The notes under the pieces were generated by a model. It searched no databases and had not been told where the DNA came from. It was given only the letters and a program-made list of their open reading frames with translations. Made by a program: the position numbers and the translations under genes. Of a DNA stretch of 64,000 nucleotides, positions 14,689 through 28,054 are shown in pieces. Source of the stretch: Apostichopus japonicus (Eukaryota > Echinodermata > Holothuroidea > Aspidochirotida > Stichopodidae); assembly GCF_037975245.1 (NCBI RefSeq), contig NC_092581.1, positions 7,159,501 to 7,223,500 on the forward strand. The letters are read 5' to 3'. Numbering within the stretch: the first letter of the stretch is position 1; every line of letters starts with the position of its first letter.

Positions 14689-16246
14689 ATTCGATTGATC
14701 GGTACGGAACATTAGATTGATCGGTACGGAACATTCGATTGATCGGTACCGCACATTCGATTGATCGGTACCGCACATTCGATTGATCGGTACGGAACAT
14801 TCGATTGATCGGCACTACACATTCGATTGATCGGTTCCGTACATTCGATTGATCGGCACCGCACATTCGATTGATCGGTACGGAACATTCGATTGATCGG
14901 TACGGAACATTCGATTGATCGGTACCGCACATTCGATTGATCGGTACGGAACATTCGATTGATCGGTACGGAACATTCGATTGATCGGTACTACAAATTC
15001 GATTGATCGGTACCGTACATTCGATTGATCGGTACCGCACATTCGATTGATCGGTACGGAACATTCGATTAATCGGTAACGAACATTCGATTGATCGGTA
15101 CCGCACATTCGATTGATCGGTACGGAACATTCGATTGATCGGTACGGAACATTCGATTGGTCGGTACCGCACATTCGATTGATCGGTACGGAACATTCGA
15201 TTGATCGGTACGGAACATTCGATTGATCGGTACGGAACATTCGATTGATCGGTACTGCACATTCGATTGATCGGTACGGAATATTCGTTTGATCGGTACT
15301 GCACATTCGATTGATCGGTACCGCACATTCGATTGATCGCCACCGCACATTCGATTGATCGGTGCGGAACATTCGATTGATCGGTACGGAACATTCGATT
15401 GATCGGTACCGAACATTAGATTGATCGGTACCGCACATTCGATTGATCGGTACCGTACATTCGATTAATCGGTACTACACATTCGATTGATCGGTACAGA
15501 ACATTCGATTGATCGGTACCGTACATTCGATTGATCGGTACGGAACATTCGATTGATCGGTACGGAACATTCGATTGATCGGTACCGTACATTCGATTGA
15601 TCGGTACCGCACATTCAATTGATCGGTACGGAACATTCGATTGATCGGTACGGAACATTCGATTGATCGGTACGGATCATTCGATTGATCGGTACTACAA
15701 ATTCGATTGATCGGTACCGTACATTCGATTGATCGGTACCGCACATTCGATTGATCGGTACGGAACATTCGATTAATCGGTAACGAACATACGATTGATC
15801 GGTACCGCACATTCGATTGATCGGTACGGAACATTCGTTTGATCGGTACGGGACATTCGATTGATCGGTACCGCACATTCGATTATTCAGTACGGAACAT
15901 TCGATTGATCGGTTCGGCACATTCGATTGGTCGGTACCGCACATTCGATTGATCGGTACGGAACATTCGATTGATCGGTACGGAACATTCGATTGATCGG
16001 TACGGAACATTCGATTGATCGGTACGGAACATTCGATTGATCGGTACGGAATATTCGTTTGATCGGTACTGCACATTCGATTGATCGGTACCGCATTTTC
16101 CATTGATCAGTGCCGCACATTCGATTAATCGGTAACGAACTTTCGATTGATCGGTACGGAACATTCGATTGATCAATACCGAACATTCGATTGATCGGTA
16201 CCGCACATTCGATTGATCGGTACCGCACATTCGATGGATCGGTACG
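14225..16246. repeat. Segmental duplication E, copy 1 (matches 25798-27907)
   Basis: This segment matches 25798-27907. The offset is 11,573 bp at the left (526 monomers plus the 1-bp slip at 20,549) and 11,661 bp at the right (four more monomers). The 88-bp step sits near 15.42 kb, where this copy lacks four monomers. A rare TCGATGGATCGG monomer (16231 and 27891) lies near the right boundary of both copies. Confidence 0.85.
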
Positions 16247-18714
16247 GAACATTCGATTGATCGGTACCGCACATTCGATTGATCAGTACCGTACATTCGA
16301 TTAATCGGTACCACACATTCGATTGATCGGTACGGAACATTCGATTGATCGGTACCGTACATTCGATTGATCGGTACTGCACATTCGATTGATCGGTACG
16401 GAATATTCGATTAATCGGGAACGAACATTCGATTGATCGATACCGCACATTCGATTGATCGGTACGGAACATTCGATTGATCGGTACCGTACATTCGATT
16501 GATCGGTACGACACATTCGATTGATCGGTACGGAACATTCGATTGATCGGTACCGTACATTCGATTGATCGGTACTGCACATTCGATTGATCGGTAAGTA
16601 ACATTCGATTAATCGGTAACGAACATTCGATTGATCGGTACCGCACATTCGATTGATCGGTACGGAACATTCGATTAATCGGTAACGAACATTCGATTGA
16701 TCGGTACCGCACATTCGATTGATCGGTACGGAACATTCGTTTGATCGGTACGGGACATTCGATTGATCGGTACCGCACATTCGATTATTCAGTACGGAAC
16801 ATTCGATTGATCGGTTCGGCACATTCGATTGGTCGGTACCGCACATTCGATTGATCGGTACGGAACATTCGATTGATCGGTACGGAACATTCGATTGATC
16901 GGTACGGAACATTCGATTGATCGGTACGAAACATTCGATTGATCGGTACGGAATATTCGTTTGATCGGTACTGCACATTCGATTGATCGGTACCGCATTT
17001 TCCATTGATCGGTGCCGCACATTCGATTAATCGGTAACGAACTTTCGATTGATCGGTACGGAACATTCGATTGATCAATACCGAACATTCGATTGATCGG
17101 TACCGCACATTCGATTGATCGGTACGGAACATTCGATTGATCGGTACCGCACATTCGATTGATCGGTACCGTACATTCGATTAATCGGTACCACACATTC
17201 GATTGATCGGTACCACACATTCGATTGATCGGTACCGTACATTCGATTGATCGGTACTGCACATTCGATTGATCGGTACGGAATATTCGATTAATCGGGA
17301 ACGAACATTCGATTGATCGGTACCGCACATTCGATTGATCGGTACGGAACATTCGATTGATCGGTACCGTACATTCGATTGATCGGTACGACACATTCGA
17401 TTGATCGGTACGGAACATTCGATTGATCGGTACCGTACATTCGATTGATCGGTACTGCACATTCGATTGATCGGTAAGTAACATTCGATTAATCGGTAAC
17501 GAACATTCGATTGATCGGTACCGCACATTGGATTGATCGCCACCGCACATTCGATTGATCGGTGCGGAACATTCGATTGATCGGTACGGAACATTCGATT
17601 GATCGGTACCGCACATTCGATTGATCGGTACCGCACATTCGATTGATCGGTATCGTACATTCGATTAATCGGTACTACACATTCGATTGATCGGTACGGA
17701 ACATTCGATTGATCGGTACCGTACATTCGATTAATCGGTACTACACATTCGATTGATCGGTACGGAACATTCGATTGATCGGTACCGCACATTCGATTGA
17801 TCGGAACCGCACATTCGATTGATCGGTACGGAACATTCGATTGATCGGTACTACACATTCGATTAATCGGTACCGTACATTCGATTGATCGGCACCGCAC
17901 ATTCGATTGATCGGTACGGAACATTCGATTGATCGGTACGGAACATTCGATTGATCGGTACCGCACATTCGATTGATCGGTACGGATTATTCGATTGATC
18001 GGTACGGAACATTCGATTGATCGGTACTACAAATTCGATTGATCGGTACCGTACATTCGATTGATCGGTACGGAACATTCGATTGATCGGTACTACAAAT
18101 TCGATTGATCGGTACCGTACATTCGATTGATCGGTACCGCACATTCGATTGATCGGTACGGAACATTCGATTAATCGGTAACGAACATTCGATTGATCGG
18201 TACCGCACATTCGATTGATCGGTACGGAACATTCGTTTGATCGGTACGGGACATTCGATTGATCGGTACCGCACATTCGATTATTCTGTACGGAACATTC
18301 GATTGATCGGTACGGCACATTCGATTGGTCGGTACGGAACATTCGATTGATCGGTACGGAATATTCGTTTGATCGGTACTGCACATTCGATTGATCGGTA
18401 CGGAACATTCGATTGATCGGTCCGGAACATTCGATTGATCGGTACGGAACATTCGATTAATCGGTACGGAACATTCGATTGATCGGTACGGAATATTCGT
18501 TTGATCGGTACTACACATTCGATTGATCGGTACCGCATTTTCCATTGATCAGTGCCGCACATTCGATTAATCGGTAACGAACTTTCGATTGATCGGTACG
18601 GAACATTCGATTGATCAATACCGAACATTCGATTGATCGGTACCGCTCATTCGATTGATCGGTATCGCACATTCGATTGATCGGTACGGAACATTCGATT
18701 GATCGGTACCGCAC
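14699..18714. repeat. Segmental duplication D, copy 2
   Basis: This is the partner of 10915-14688. It lacks about 4 monomers near 15.42 kb and has about 14 extra monomers by 18.2 kb. Part of that surplus is the duplicated 66-bp unit at 18004-18135. The first 1.5 kb is also related to 25.8-27.9 kb. Confidence 0.8.
18004..18135. repeat. 66-bp (three-monomer) local tandem duplication
   Basis: The three-monomer phrase GGA, TACTACAAATTCG, CCGTAC occurs twice in a row. The otherwise matching segments at about 32.06 kb and 38.29 kb contain it once. The difference accounts for the change in offset between these regions from 14,058 to 13,992 bp. Confidence 0.85.
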
Positions 18715-20546
18715 ATTCGATTGATCGGTACTGTACATTCGATTAATCGGTACCACACATTCGTTTGATCGGTACGGAACATTCGATTGATCGGTACGGA
18801 ACATTCGATTGATCGGTACGGAACATTCGATTGATCGGTACCGTACATTCGATTGATCGGCACCGCACATTCAATTGATCGGTACGGAACATTCGATTGA
18901 TCGGTACGGAACATTCGATTGATCGGTACCGCACATTCGATTGATCGGTACGGAACATTCGATTGATCGGTACGGATCATTCGATTGATCGGTACTACAA
19001 ATTCGATTGATCGGTACCGTACATTCGATTGATCGGTACCGCACATTCGATTGATCGGTACGGAACATTCGATTAATCGGTAACGAACATTCGATTGATC
19101 GGTACCGCATATTCGATTGATCGGTACGGAACATTCGTTTGATCGGTACGGGACATTCGATTGATCGGTACCGCACATTCGATTATTCAGTACGGAACAT
19201 TCGATTGATCGGTTCGGCACATTCGATTGGTCGGTACCGCACATTCGATTGATCGGTACGGAACATTCGATTGATCGGTACGGAACATTCGATTGATCGG
19301 TACGTAACATTCGATTGATCGGTACGAAACATTCGATTGATCGGTACGGAATATTCGTTTGATCGGTACTGCACATTCGATTGATCGGTACCGCATTTTC
19401 CATTGATCAGTGCCGCACATTCGATTAATCGGTAACGAACTTTCGATTGATCGGTACGGAACATTCGATTGATCAATACCGAACATTCGATTGATCGGTA
19501 CCGCACATTCGATTGATCGGTACCGCACATTCGATTGATCGGTACGGAACATTCGATTGATCGGTACCGCACATTCGATTGATCGGTACCGTACATTCGA
19601 TTAATCGGTACCACACATTCGATTGATCGGTACGGAACATTCGATTGATCGGTACCGTACATTCGATTGATCGGTACTGCACATTCGATTGATCGGTACG
19701 GAATATTCGATTAATCGGGAACGAACACTCGATTGATCGGTACCGCACATTCGATTGATCGGTACGGAACATTCGATTGATCGGTACCGTACATTCGATT
19801 GATCGGTACGACACATTCGATTGATCGGTACGGAACATTCGATTGATCGGTACCGTACATTCGATTGATCGGTACTGCACATTCGATTGATCGGTAAGTA
19901 ACATTCGATTAATCGGTAACGAACATTCGATTGATCGGTACCGCACATTGGATTGATCGCCACCGCACATTCGATTGATCGGTGCGGAACATTCGATTGA
20001 TCGGTACGGAACATTCGATTGATCGGTACCGCACATTCGATTGATCGGTACCGCACATTCGATTGATCGGTATCGTACATTCGATTAATCGGCACTACAC
20101 ATTCGATTGATCGGTACTACACATTCGATTGATCGGTACCGTACATTCGATTGATCGGTACGGAACATTCGATTGATCGGTACCGTACATTCGATTGATC
20201 GGTACGGAACATTCGATTGATCGGTACCGCACATTCGATTGATCGGAACCGCACATTCGATTGATCGGTACGGAACATTCGATTGATCGGTACGGAACAT
20301 TCGATTAATCGGTACCGTACATTCGATTGATCGGCACCGCACATTCGATTGATCGGTACGGAACATTCGATTGATCGGTACGGAACATTCGATTGATCGG
20401 TACCGCACATTCGATTGATCGGTACGGATTATTCGATTGATCGGTACGGAACATTCGATTGATCGGTACTACAAATTCGATTGATCGGTACCGTACATTC
20501 GATTGATCGGTACCGCACATTCGATTGATCGGTACGGAACATTCGA

Positions 20547-20549
20547 TTT
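20547..20549. other. 1-bp register slip (+T)
   Basis: The normal ATTCGATTAATCGG reads ATTCGATTTAATCGG. The start of the GATCGG core moves from 1 to 2 modulo 22 at this point, the first break in register after more than 930 monomers. The slip is private to this copy. Confidence 0.95.
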
Positions 20550-21489
20550 AATCGGTAACGAACATTCGATTGATCGGTACCGCACATTCGATTGATCGGT
20601 ACGGAACATTCGTTTGATCGATACGGGACATTCGATTGATCGGTACCGCACATTCGATTATTCAGTACGGAACATTCGATTGATCGGTACGGCACATTCG
20701 ATTGGTCGGTACGGAACATTCGATTGATCGGTACGGAATATTCGTTTGATCGGTACTGCACATTCGATTGATCGGTACGGAACATTCGATTGATCGGTAC
20801 CACACATTCGTTTGATCGGTACGGAACATTCGATTGATCGGTACCGTACATTCGATTGATCGGTACGGAACATTCGATTGATCGGTACCGCACATTCGAT
20901 TGATCGGTACCGTACATTCGATTAATCGGAACCAAACAATCGATTGATCGGTACTTAACATTCGATTGATCGGTACCGCTCATTCGATTGATCGGTACCG
21001 TACATTCGATTAATCGGTACGGAAAATTCGATTGATCGGTACGGAACATTCGATTGATCGGTACCGTACATTCGATTGATCGGTACTGCATATTCGATTG
21101 ATCGGTACGGAACATTCGATTAATCGGTAACGAACATTCGATTATTCAGTACGGAACATTCGATTGATCGGTACGGCACATTCGATTGGTCGGTACGGAA
21201 CATTCGATTGAACGGTACGGAATATTCGTTTGATCGGTACGGCACATTCGATTGATCGGTACTGAACATTCGATTAATCGGTAACGAACATTCGATTGAT
21301 CGGTACCGCATTTTCCATTGATCAGTGCCGCACATTCGATTAATCGGGAACGAACATTCGATTGATCGGTACCGCACATTCGATTGATCGGTACGGAACA
21401 TTCGATTGATCGGTACCGTACATTCGATTGATCGTTACCGCACATTCGATTGATCGGTACGGAACATTCGATTGATCGGTACCGTACAT

Positions 21490-23176
21490 TCGATTGATCG
21501 GTACGGAACATTCGATTGATCGGTACCGCACATTCGATTGATCGGTACCGTACATTCGATTAATCGGTACCAAACATTCGATTGATCGGTACGGAACATT
21601 CGATTGATCGGTACCGCTCATTCGATTGATCGGTACCGTACATTCGATTAATCGGTACCAAACATTCGATTGATCGGTACGGAACATTCGATTAATCGGT
21701 AACGAACATTCGATTGATCGGTACCGCACATTCGATTGATCGGCACCGCACATTCGATTGATCGGTACGGAACATTCGATTGATCGGTACGGAACATTCG
21801 ATTGATAGGTACGGAACATTCGATTGATCGGTACCGTACATTCGATAAATCGGTACCACATATTCGATTGATCGGTACCGTACATTCGATTGATCGGTAC
21901 GGAACATTCGATTGATCGGTACGGAACATTCGATTGATCGGTACCGCACATTCGATTGATCGGTACCGCACATTCGATTGATCGGTACGGAACATTCGAT
22001 TGATCGGTACTACACATTCGATTGATCGGTACCGTACATTCGATTGATGGGCACCGCACATTCGATTGATCGGTACGGAACATTCGATTGATCGGTACGG
22101 AACATTCGATTGATCGGTACCGCACATTCGATTGATCGGTACGGAACATTCGATTGATCGGTACGGAACATTCGATTGATCGGTACTACAAATTCGATTG
22201 ATCGGTACGGTACATTCGATTGATCGGTACCGCACATTCGATTGATCGGTACGGAACATTCGATTTATCGGTAACGAACATTCGATTGATCGGTACCGCA
22301 CATTCGATTGATCGGTACGGAACATTCGTTTGATCGGTACGGGACATTCGATTGATCGGTACCGCACATTCGATTATTCAGTACGGAACATTCGATTGAT
22401 CGGTACGGCACATTCGATTGGTCGGTACCGCACATTCGATTGATCGGTACGGAACATTCAATTGATCGGTACGGAACATTCGATTGATCGGTACGGAACA
22501 TTCGATTGATCGGTACGGAACATTCGATTGATCGGTACCGTACATTCGATTGATCGGCACCGCACATTCAATTGATCGGTACGGAACATTCGATTGATCG
22601 GTACTACAAATTCGATTGATCGGTACCGTACATTCGATTGATCGGTACCGCACATTCGATTGATCGGTACGGAACATTCGATTGATCGGTACGGATCATT
22701 CGATTGATCGGTACTACAAATTCGATTGATCGGTACCGTACATTCGATTGATCGGTACCGCACATTCGATTGATCGGTACGGAACATTCGATTAATCGGT
22801 AACGAACATTCGATTGATCGGTACCGCACATTCGATTGATCGGTACGGAACATTCGTTTGATCGGTACGGGACATTCGATTGATCGGTACCGCACATTCG
22901 ATTATTCAGTACGGAACATTCGATTGATCGGTTCGGCACATTCGATTGGTCGGTACCGTATATTCGATTGATCGGTACGGAACATTCGATTGATCGGTAC
23001 GGAACATTCGATTGATCGGAACGGAACATTCGATTGATCGGTACGAAACATTCGATTGATCGGTACGGAATATTCGTTTGATCGGTACTGCACATTCGAT
23101 TGATCGGTACCGCATTTTCCATTGATCAGTGCCGCACATTCGATTAATCGGTAACGAACTTTCGATTGATCGGTAC
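21490..23176. repeat. Segmental duplication G, copy 1 (matches 23536-25288)
   Basis: This is the first copy of a unit spaced at 2,112 bp (96 monomers); left of about 21,655 the spacing is 2,046 bp. Three monomers present in copy 2 (TACGGAAAATTCG, GGA and CCGTAC/TGC types, near 23,700-23,780) are missing here. Shared rare variants include CGATAAATCGG (21841 and 23953), GATGGGCACCGC (22047 and 24159), GATAGGTACGG (21805 and 23917) and CGATTTATCGG (22261 and 24373). Confidence 0.9.
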
Positions 23177-23535
23177 GGAACATTCGATTGATCAATACCG
23201 AACATTCGATTGATCGGTACCGCACATTCGATTGATCGGTACCGCACATTCGATTGATCGGTACGGAACATTCGATTGATCGGTACCGCACATTCGATTG
23301 ATCGGTACCGTACATTCGATTAATCGGTACCACACATTCGATTGATCGGTACGGAACATTCGATTGATCGGTACCGTACATTCGATTGATCGGTACTGCA
23401 CATTCGATTGATCGGTACGGAATATTCGATTAATCGGGAACGAACATTCGATTGATCGGTACCGCACATTCGATTGATCGGTACGGAACATTCGATTGAT
23501 CGGTACCGTACATTCGATTGATCGGTACGACACAT

Positions 23536-25288
23536 TCGATTGATCGGTACGGAACATTCGATTGATCGGTACCGCACATTCGATTGATCGGTACCGTACA
23601 TTCGATTAATCGGTACCAAACATTCGATTGATCGGTACGGAACATTCGATTGATCGGTACCGCTCATTCGATTGATCGGTACCGTACATTCGATTAATCG
23701 GTACGGAAAATTCGATTGATCGGTACGGAACATTCGATTGATCGGTACCGTACATTCGATTGATCGGTACTGCACATTCGATTGATCGGTACGGAACATT
23801 CGATTAATCGGTAACGAACATTCGATTGATCGGTACCGCACATTCGATTGATCGGCACCGCACATTCGATTGATCGGTACGGAACATTCGATTGATCGGT
23901 ACGGAACATTCGATTGATAGGTACGGAACATTCGATTGATCGGTACCGTACATTCGATAAATCGGTACCACATATTCGATTGATCGGTACCGTACATTCG
24001 ATTGATCGGTACGGAACATTCGATTGATCGGTACGGAACATTCGATTGATCGGTACCGCACATTCGATTGATCGGTACCGCACATTCGATTGATCGGTAC
24101 GGAACATTCGATTGATCGGTACTACACATTCGATTGATCGGTACCGTACATTCGATTGATGGGCACCGCACATTCGATTGATCGGTACGGAACATTCGAT
24201 TGATCGGTACGGAACATTCGATTGATCGGTACCGCACATTCGATTGATCGGTACGGAACATTCGATTGATCGGTACGGAACATTCGATTGATCGGTACTA
24301 CAAATTCGATTGATCGGTACGGTACATTCGATTGATCGGTACCGCACATTCGATTGATCGGTACGGAACATTCGATTTATCGGTAACGAACATTCGATTG
24401 ATCGGTACCGCACATTCGATTGATCGGTACGGAACATTCGTTTGATCGGTACGGGACATTCGATTGATCGGTACCGCACATTCGATTATTCAGTACGGAA
24501 CATTCGATTGATCGGTACGGCACATTCGATTGGTCGGTACCGCACATTCGATTGATCGGTACGGAACATTCAATTGATCGGTACGGAACATTCGATTGAT
24601 CGGTACGGAACATTCGATTGATCGGTACGGAACATTCGATTGATCGGTACCGTACATTCGATTGATCGGCACCGCACATTCAATTGATCGGTACGGAACA
24701 TTCGATTGATCGGTACTACAAATTCGATTGATCGGTACCGTACATTCGATTGATCGGTACCGCACATTCGATTGATCGGTACGGAACATTCGATTGATCG
24801 GTACGGATCATTCGATTGATCGGTACTACAAATTCGATTGATCGGTACCGTACATTCGATTGATCGGTACCGCACATTCGATTGATCGGTACGGAACATT
24901 CGATTAATCGGTAACGAACATTCGATTGATCGGTACCGCACATTCGATTGATCGGTACGGAACATTCGTTTGATCGGTACGGGACATTCGATTGATCGGT
25001 ACCGCACATTCGATTATTCAGTACGGAACATTCGATTGATCGGTTCGGCACATTCGATTGGTCGGTACCGTATATTCGATTGATCGGTACGGAACATTCG
25101 ATTGATCGGTACGGAACATTCGATTGATCGGTACGGAACATTCGATTGATCGGTACGAAACATTCGATTGATCGGTACGGAATATTCGTTTGATCGGTAC
25201 TGCACATTCGATTGATCGGTACCGCATTTTCCATTGATCAGTGCCGCACATTCGATTAATCGGTAACGAACTTTCGATTGATCGGTAC
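23536..25288. repeat. Segmental duplication G, copy 2 (matches 21490-23176)
   Basis: This copy carries the four rare variants listed for copy 1, each displaced by exactly 96 monomers, and keeps the three monomers deleted from copy 1. The match ends where TACCACAC (25286) meets TACGGAAC in copy 1. One private difference is GATCGGAACGGAAC near 23015 in copy 1 only. Confidence 0.9.
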
Positions 25289-25797
25289 CACACATTCGAT
25301 TGATCGGTACGGAACATTCGATTGATCGGTACCGTACATTCGATTGATCGGTACTGCACATTCGATTGATCGGTACGGAATATTCGATTAATCGGGAACG
25401 AACATTCGATTGATCGGTACCGCACATTCGATTGATCGGTACGGAACATTCGATTGATCGGTACCGTACATTCGATTGATCGGTACGACACATTCGATTG
25501 ATCGGTACGGAACATTCGATTGATCGGTACCGTACTTTCGATTGATCGGTACTGCATATTCGATTGATCGGTAAGTAACATTCGATTAATCGGTAACGAA
25601 CATTCGATTGATCGGTACCGCACATTGGATTGATCGCCACGGCACATTCGATTGATCGGTGCGGAACATTCGATTGATCGGTACGGAACATTCGATTGAT
25701 CGGTACCGCACATTCGATTGATCGGTACCGCACATTCGATTGATCGGTATCGTACATTCGATTAATCGGTACTACAAATTCGATTGATCGGTACGGA

Positions 25798-27907
25798 ACA
25801 TTCGATTGATCGGTACCGCACATTCGATTATTCAGTACGGAACATTCGATTGATCGGTACGGCACATTCGATTGGTAGGTACGGAACATTCGATTGATCG
25901 GTACGGAATATTCGTTTGATCGGTACTGCACATTCGATTGATCGGTACGGAACATTCGATTGATCGGTCCGGAACATTCGATTGATCGGTACGGAACATT
26001 CGATTAATCGGTACGGAACATTCGATTGATCGGTACGGAATATTCGTTTGATCGGTACTACACATTCGATTGATCGGTACCGCATTTTCCATTGATCAGT
26101 GCCGCACATTCGATTAATCGGTAACGAACTTTCGATTGATCGGTACGGAACATTCGATTGATCAATACCGAACATTCGATTGATCGGTACCGCTCATTCG
26201 ATTGATCGGTATCGCACATTCGATTGATCGGTACGGAACATTCGATTGATCGGTACCGTACATTCGATTGATCGGTACGGAACATTCGATTGATCGGTAC
26301 GGAACATTCGATTGATCGGTACCGCACATTCGATTGATCGGTACCGCACATTCGATTGATCGGTACGGAACATTCGATTGATCGGCACTACACATTCGAT
26401 TGATCGGTACCGTACATTCGATTGATCGGCACCGCACATTCGATTGATCGGTACGGAACATTCGATTGATCGGTACGGAACATTCGATTGATCGGTACCG
26501 CACATTCGATTGATCGGTACGGAACATTCGATTGATCGGTACGGAACATTCGATTGATCGGTACTACAAATTCGATTGATCGGTACCGTACATTCGATTG
26601 ATCGGTACCGCACATTCGATTGATCGGTACGGAACATTCGATTAATCGGTAACGAACATTCGATTGATCGGTACCGCACATTCGATTGATCGGTACGGAA
26701 CATTCGATTGATCGGTACGGCAAATTCGATTGGTCGGTACCGCACATTCGATTGATCGGTACGGAACATTCGATTGATCGGTACGGAACATTCGATTGAT
26801 CGGTACGGAACATTCGATTGATCGGTACTGCACATTCGATTGATCGGTACGGAATATTCGTTTGATCGGTACTGCACATTCGATTGATCGGTACCGCACA
26901 TTCGATTGATCGCCACCGCACATTCGATTGATCGGTGCGGAACATTCGATTGATCGGTACGGAACATTCGATTGATCGGTACCGCACATTCGATTGATCG
27001 GTACCGCACATTCGATTGATCGGTACCGTACATTCGATTAATCGGTACTACACATTCGATTGATCGGTACGGAACATTCGATTGATCGGTACCGTACATT
27101 CGATTGATCGGTACGGAACATTCGATTGATCGGTACGGAACATTCGATTGATCGGTACCGCACATTCGATTGATCGGTACCGCACATTCGATTGATCGGT
27201 ACGGAACATTCGATTGATCGGTACGGAACATTCGATTGATCGGTACCGTACATTCGATTGATCGGCACCGCACATTCAATTGATCGGTACGGAACATTCG
27301 ATTGATCGGTACGGAACATTCGATTGATCGGTACGGATCATTCGATTGATCGGTACTACAAATTCGATTGATCGGTACCGTACATTCGATTGATCGGTAC
27401 CGCACATTCGATTGATCGGTACGGAACATTCGATTAATCGGTAACGAACATTCGATTGATCGGTACCGCACATTCGATTGATCGGTACGGAACATTCGTT
27501 TGATCGGTACGGGACATTCGATTGATCGGTACCGCACATTCGATTATTCAGTACGGAACATTCGATTGATCGGTTCGGCACATTCGATTGGTCGGTACCG
27601 CACATTCGATTGATCGGTACGGAACATTCGATTGATCGGTACGGAACATTCGATTGATCGGTACGGAACATTCGATTGATCGGTACGGAACATTCGATTG
27701 ATCGGTACGGAATATTCGTTTGATCGGTACTGCACATTCGATTGATCGGTACCGCATTTTCCATTGATCAGTGCCGCACATTCGATTAATCGGTAACGAA
27801 CTTTCGATTGATCGGTACGGAACCTTCGATTGATCAATACCGAACATTCGATTGATCGGTACCGCACATTCGATTGATCGGTACCGCACATTCGATGGAT
27901 CGGTACC
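25798..27907. repeat. Segmental duplication E, copy 2 (matches 14225-16246)
   Basis: This copy keeps the four monomers missing near 15.42 kb. The same arrangement recurs in part at about 29.9-30.5 kb and 36.1-36.7 kb, where the TCGATGGATCGG monomer is also found (30490 and 36694). The right end abuts a repeated GCATTTTCC marker at 27907, an apparent recombination junction. Confidence 0.85.
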
Positions 27908-28054
27908 GCATTTTCCATTGATCAGTGCCGCACATTCGATTAATCGGTAACGAACTTTCGATTGATCGGTACGGAACATTCGATTGATCAATACCGAACA
28001 TTCGATTGATCGGTACCGCACATTCGATTGATCGGTACGGAACATTCGATTGAT
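27747..28054. repeat. 154-bp (seven-monomer) tandem duplication at a junction
   Basis: The phrase GCATTTTCC, ATCAGTGCC, AATCGGTAACGAACTTTCG, ATCAATACC occurs at 27753 and again at 27907, seven monomers apart. Elsewhere this marker is never closer than about 0.85 kb to its next copy. The left half continues a block shared with 14.2-16.2 kb and the right half continues a different block, as expected for an exchange point between two related units. Confidence 0.85.

Larger units (their letters stand above)
17803..21433. repeat. Segmental duplication F, copy 1 (matches 31861-35336 and 38082-41627)
   Basis: This 3.6-kb segment begins at a GATCGGAACCGC monomer and matches 31861-35336, and through the 6.2-kb tandem duplication also 38082-41627. 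The offset to the first partner goes from 14,058 to 13,992 bp after the 66-bp duplication near 18.06 kb, and changes again near 20.8 kb. The 1-bp insertion at 20,547-20,549 lies inside this copy and is absent from both partners. A few private changes are present, such as TACTTAAC near 20955 and AACAATCG near 20937. Confidence 0.82.
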
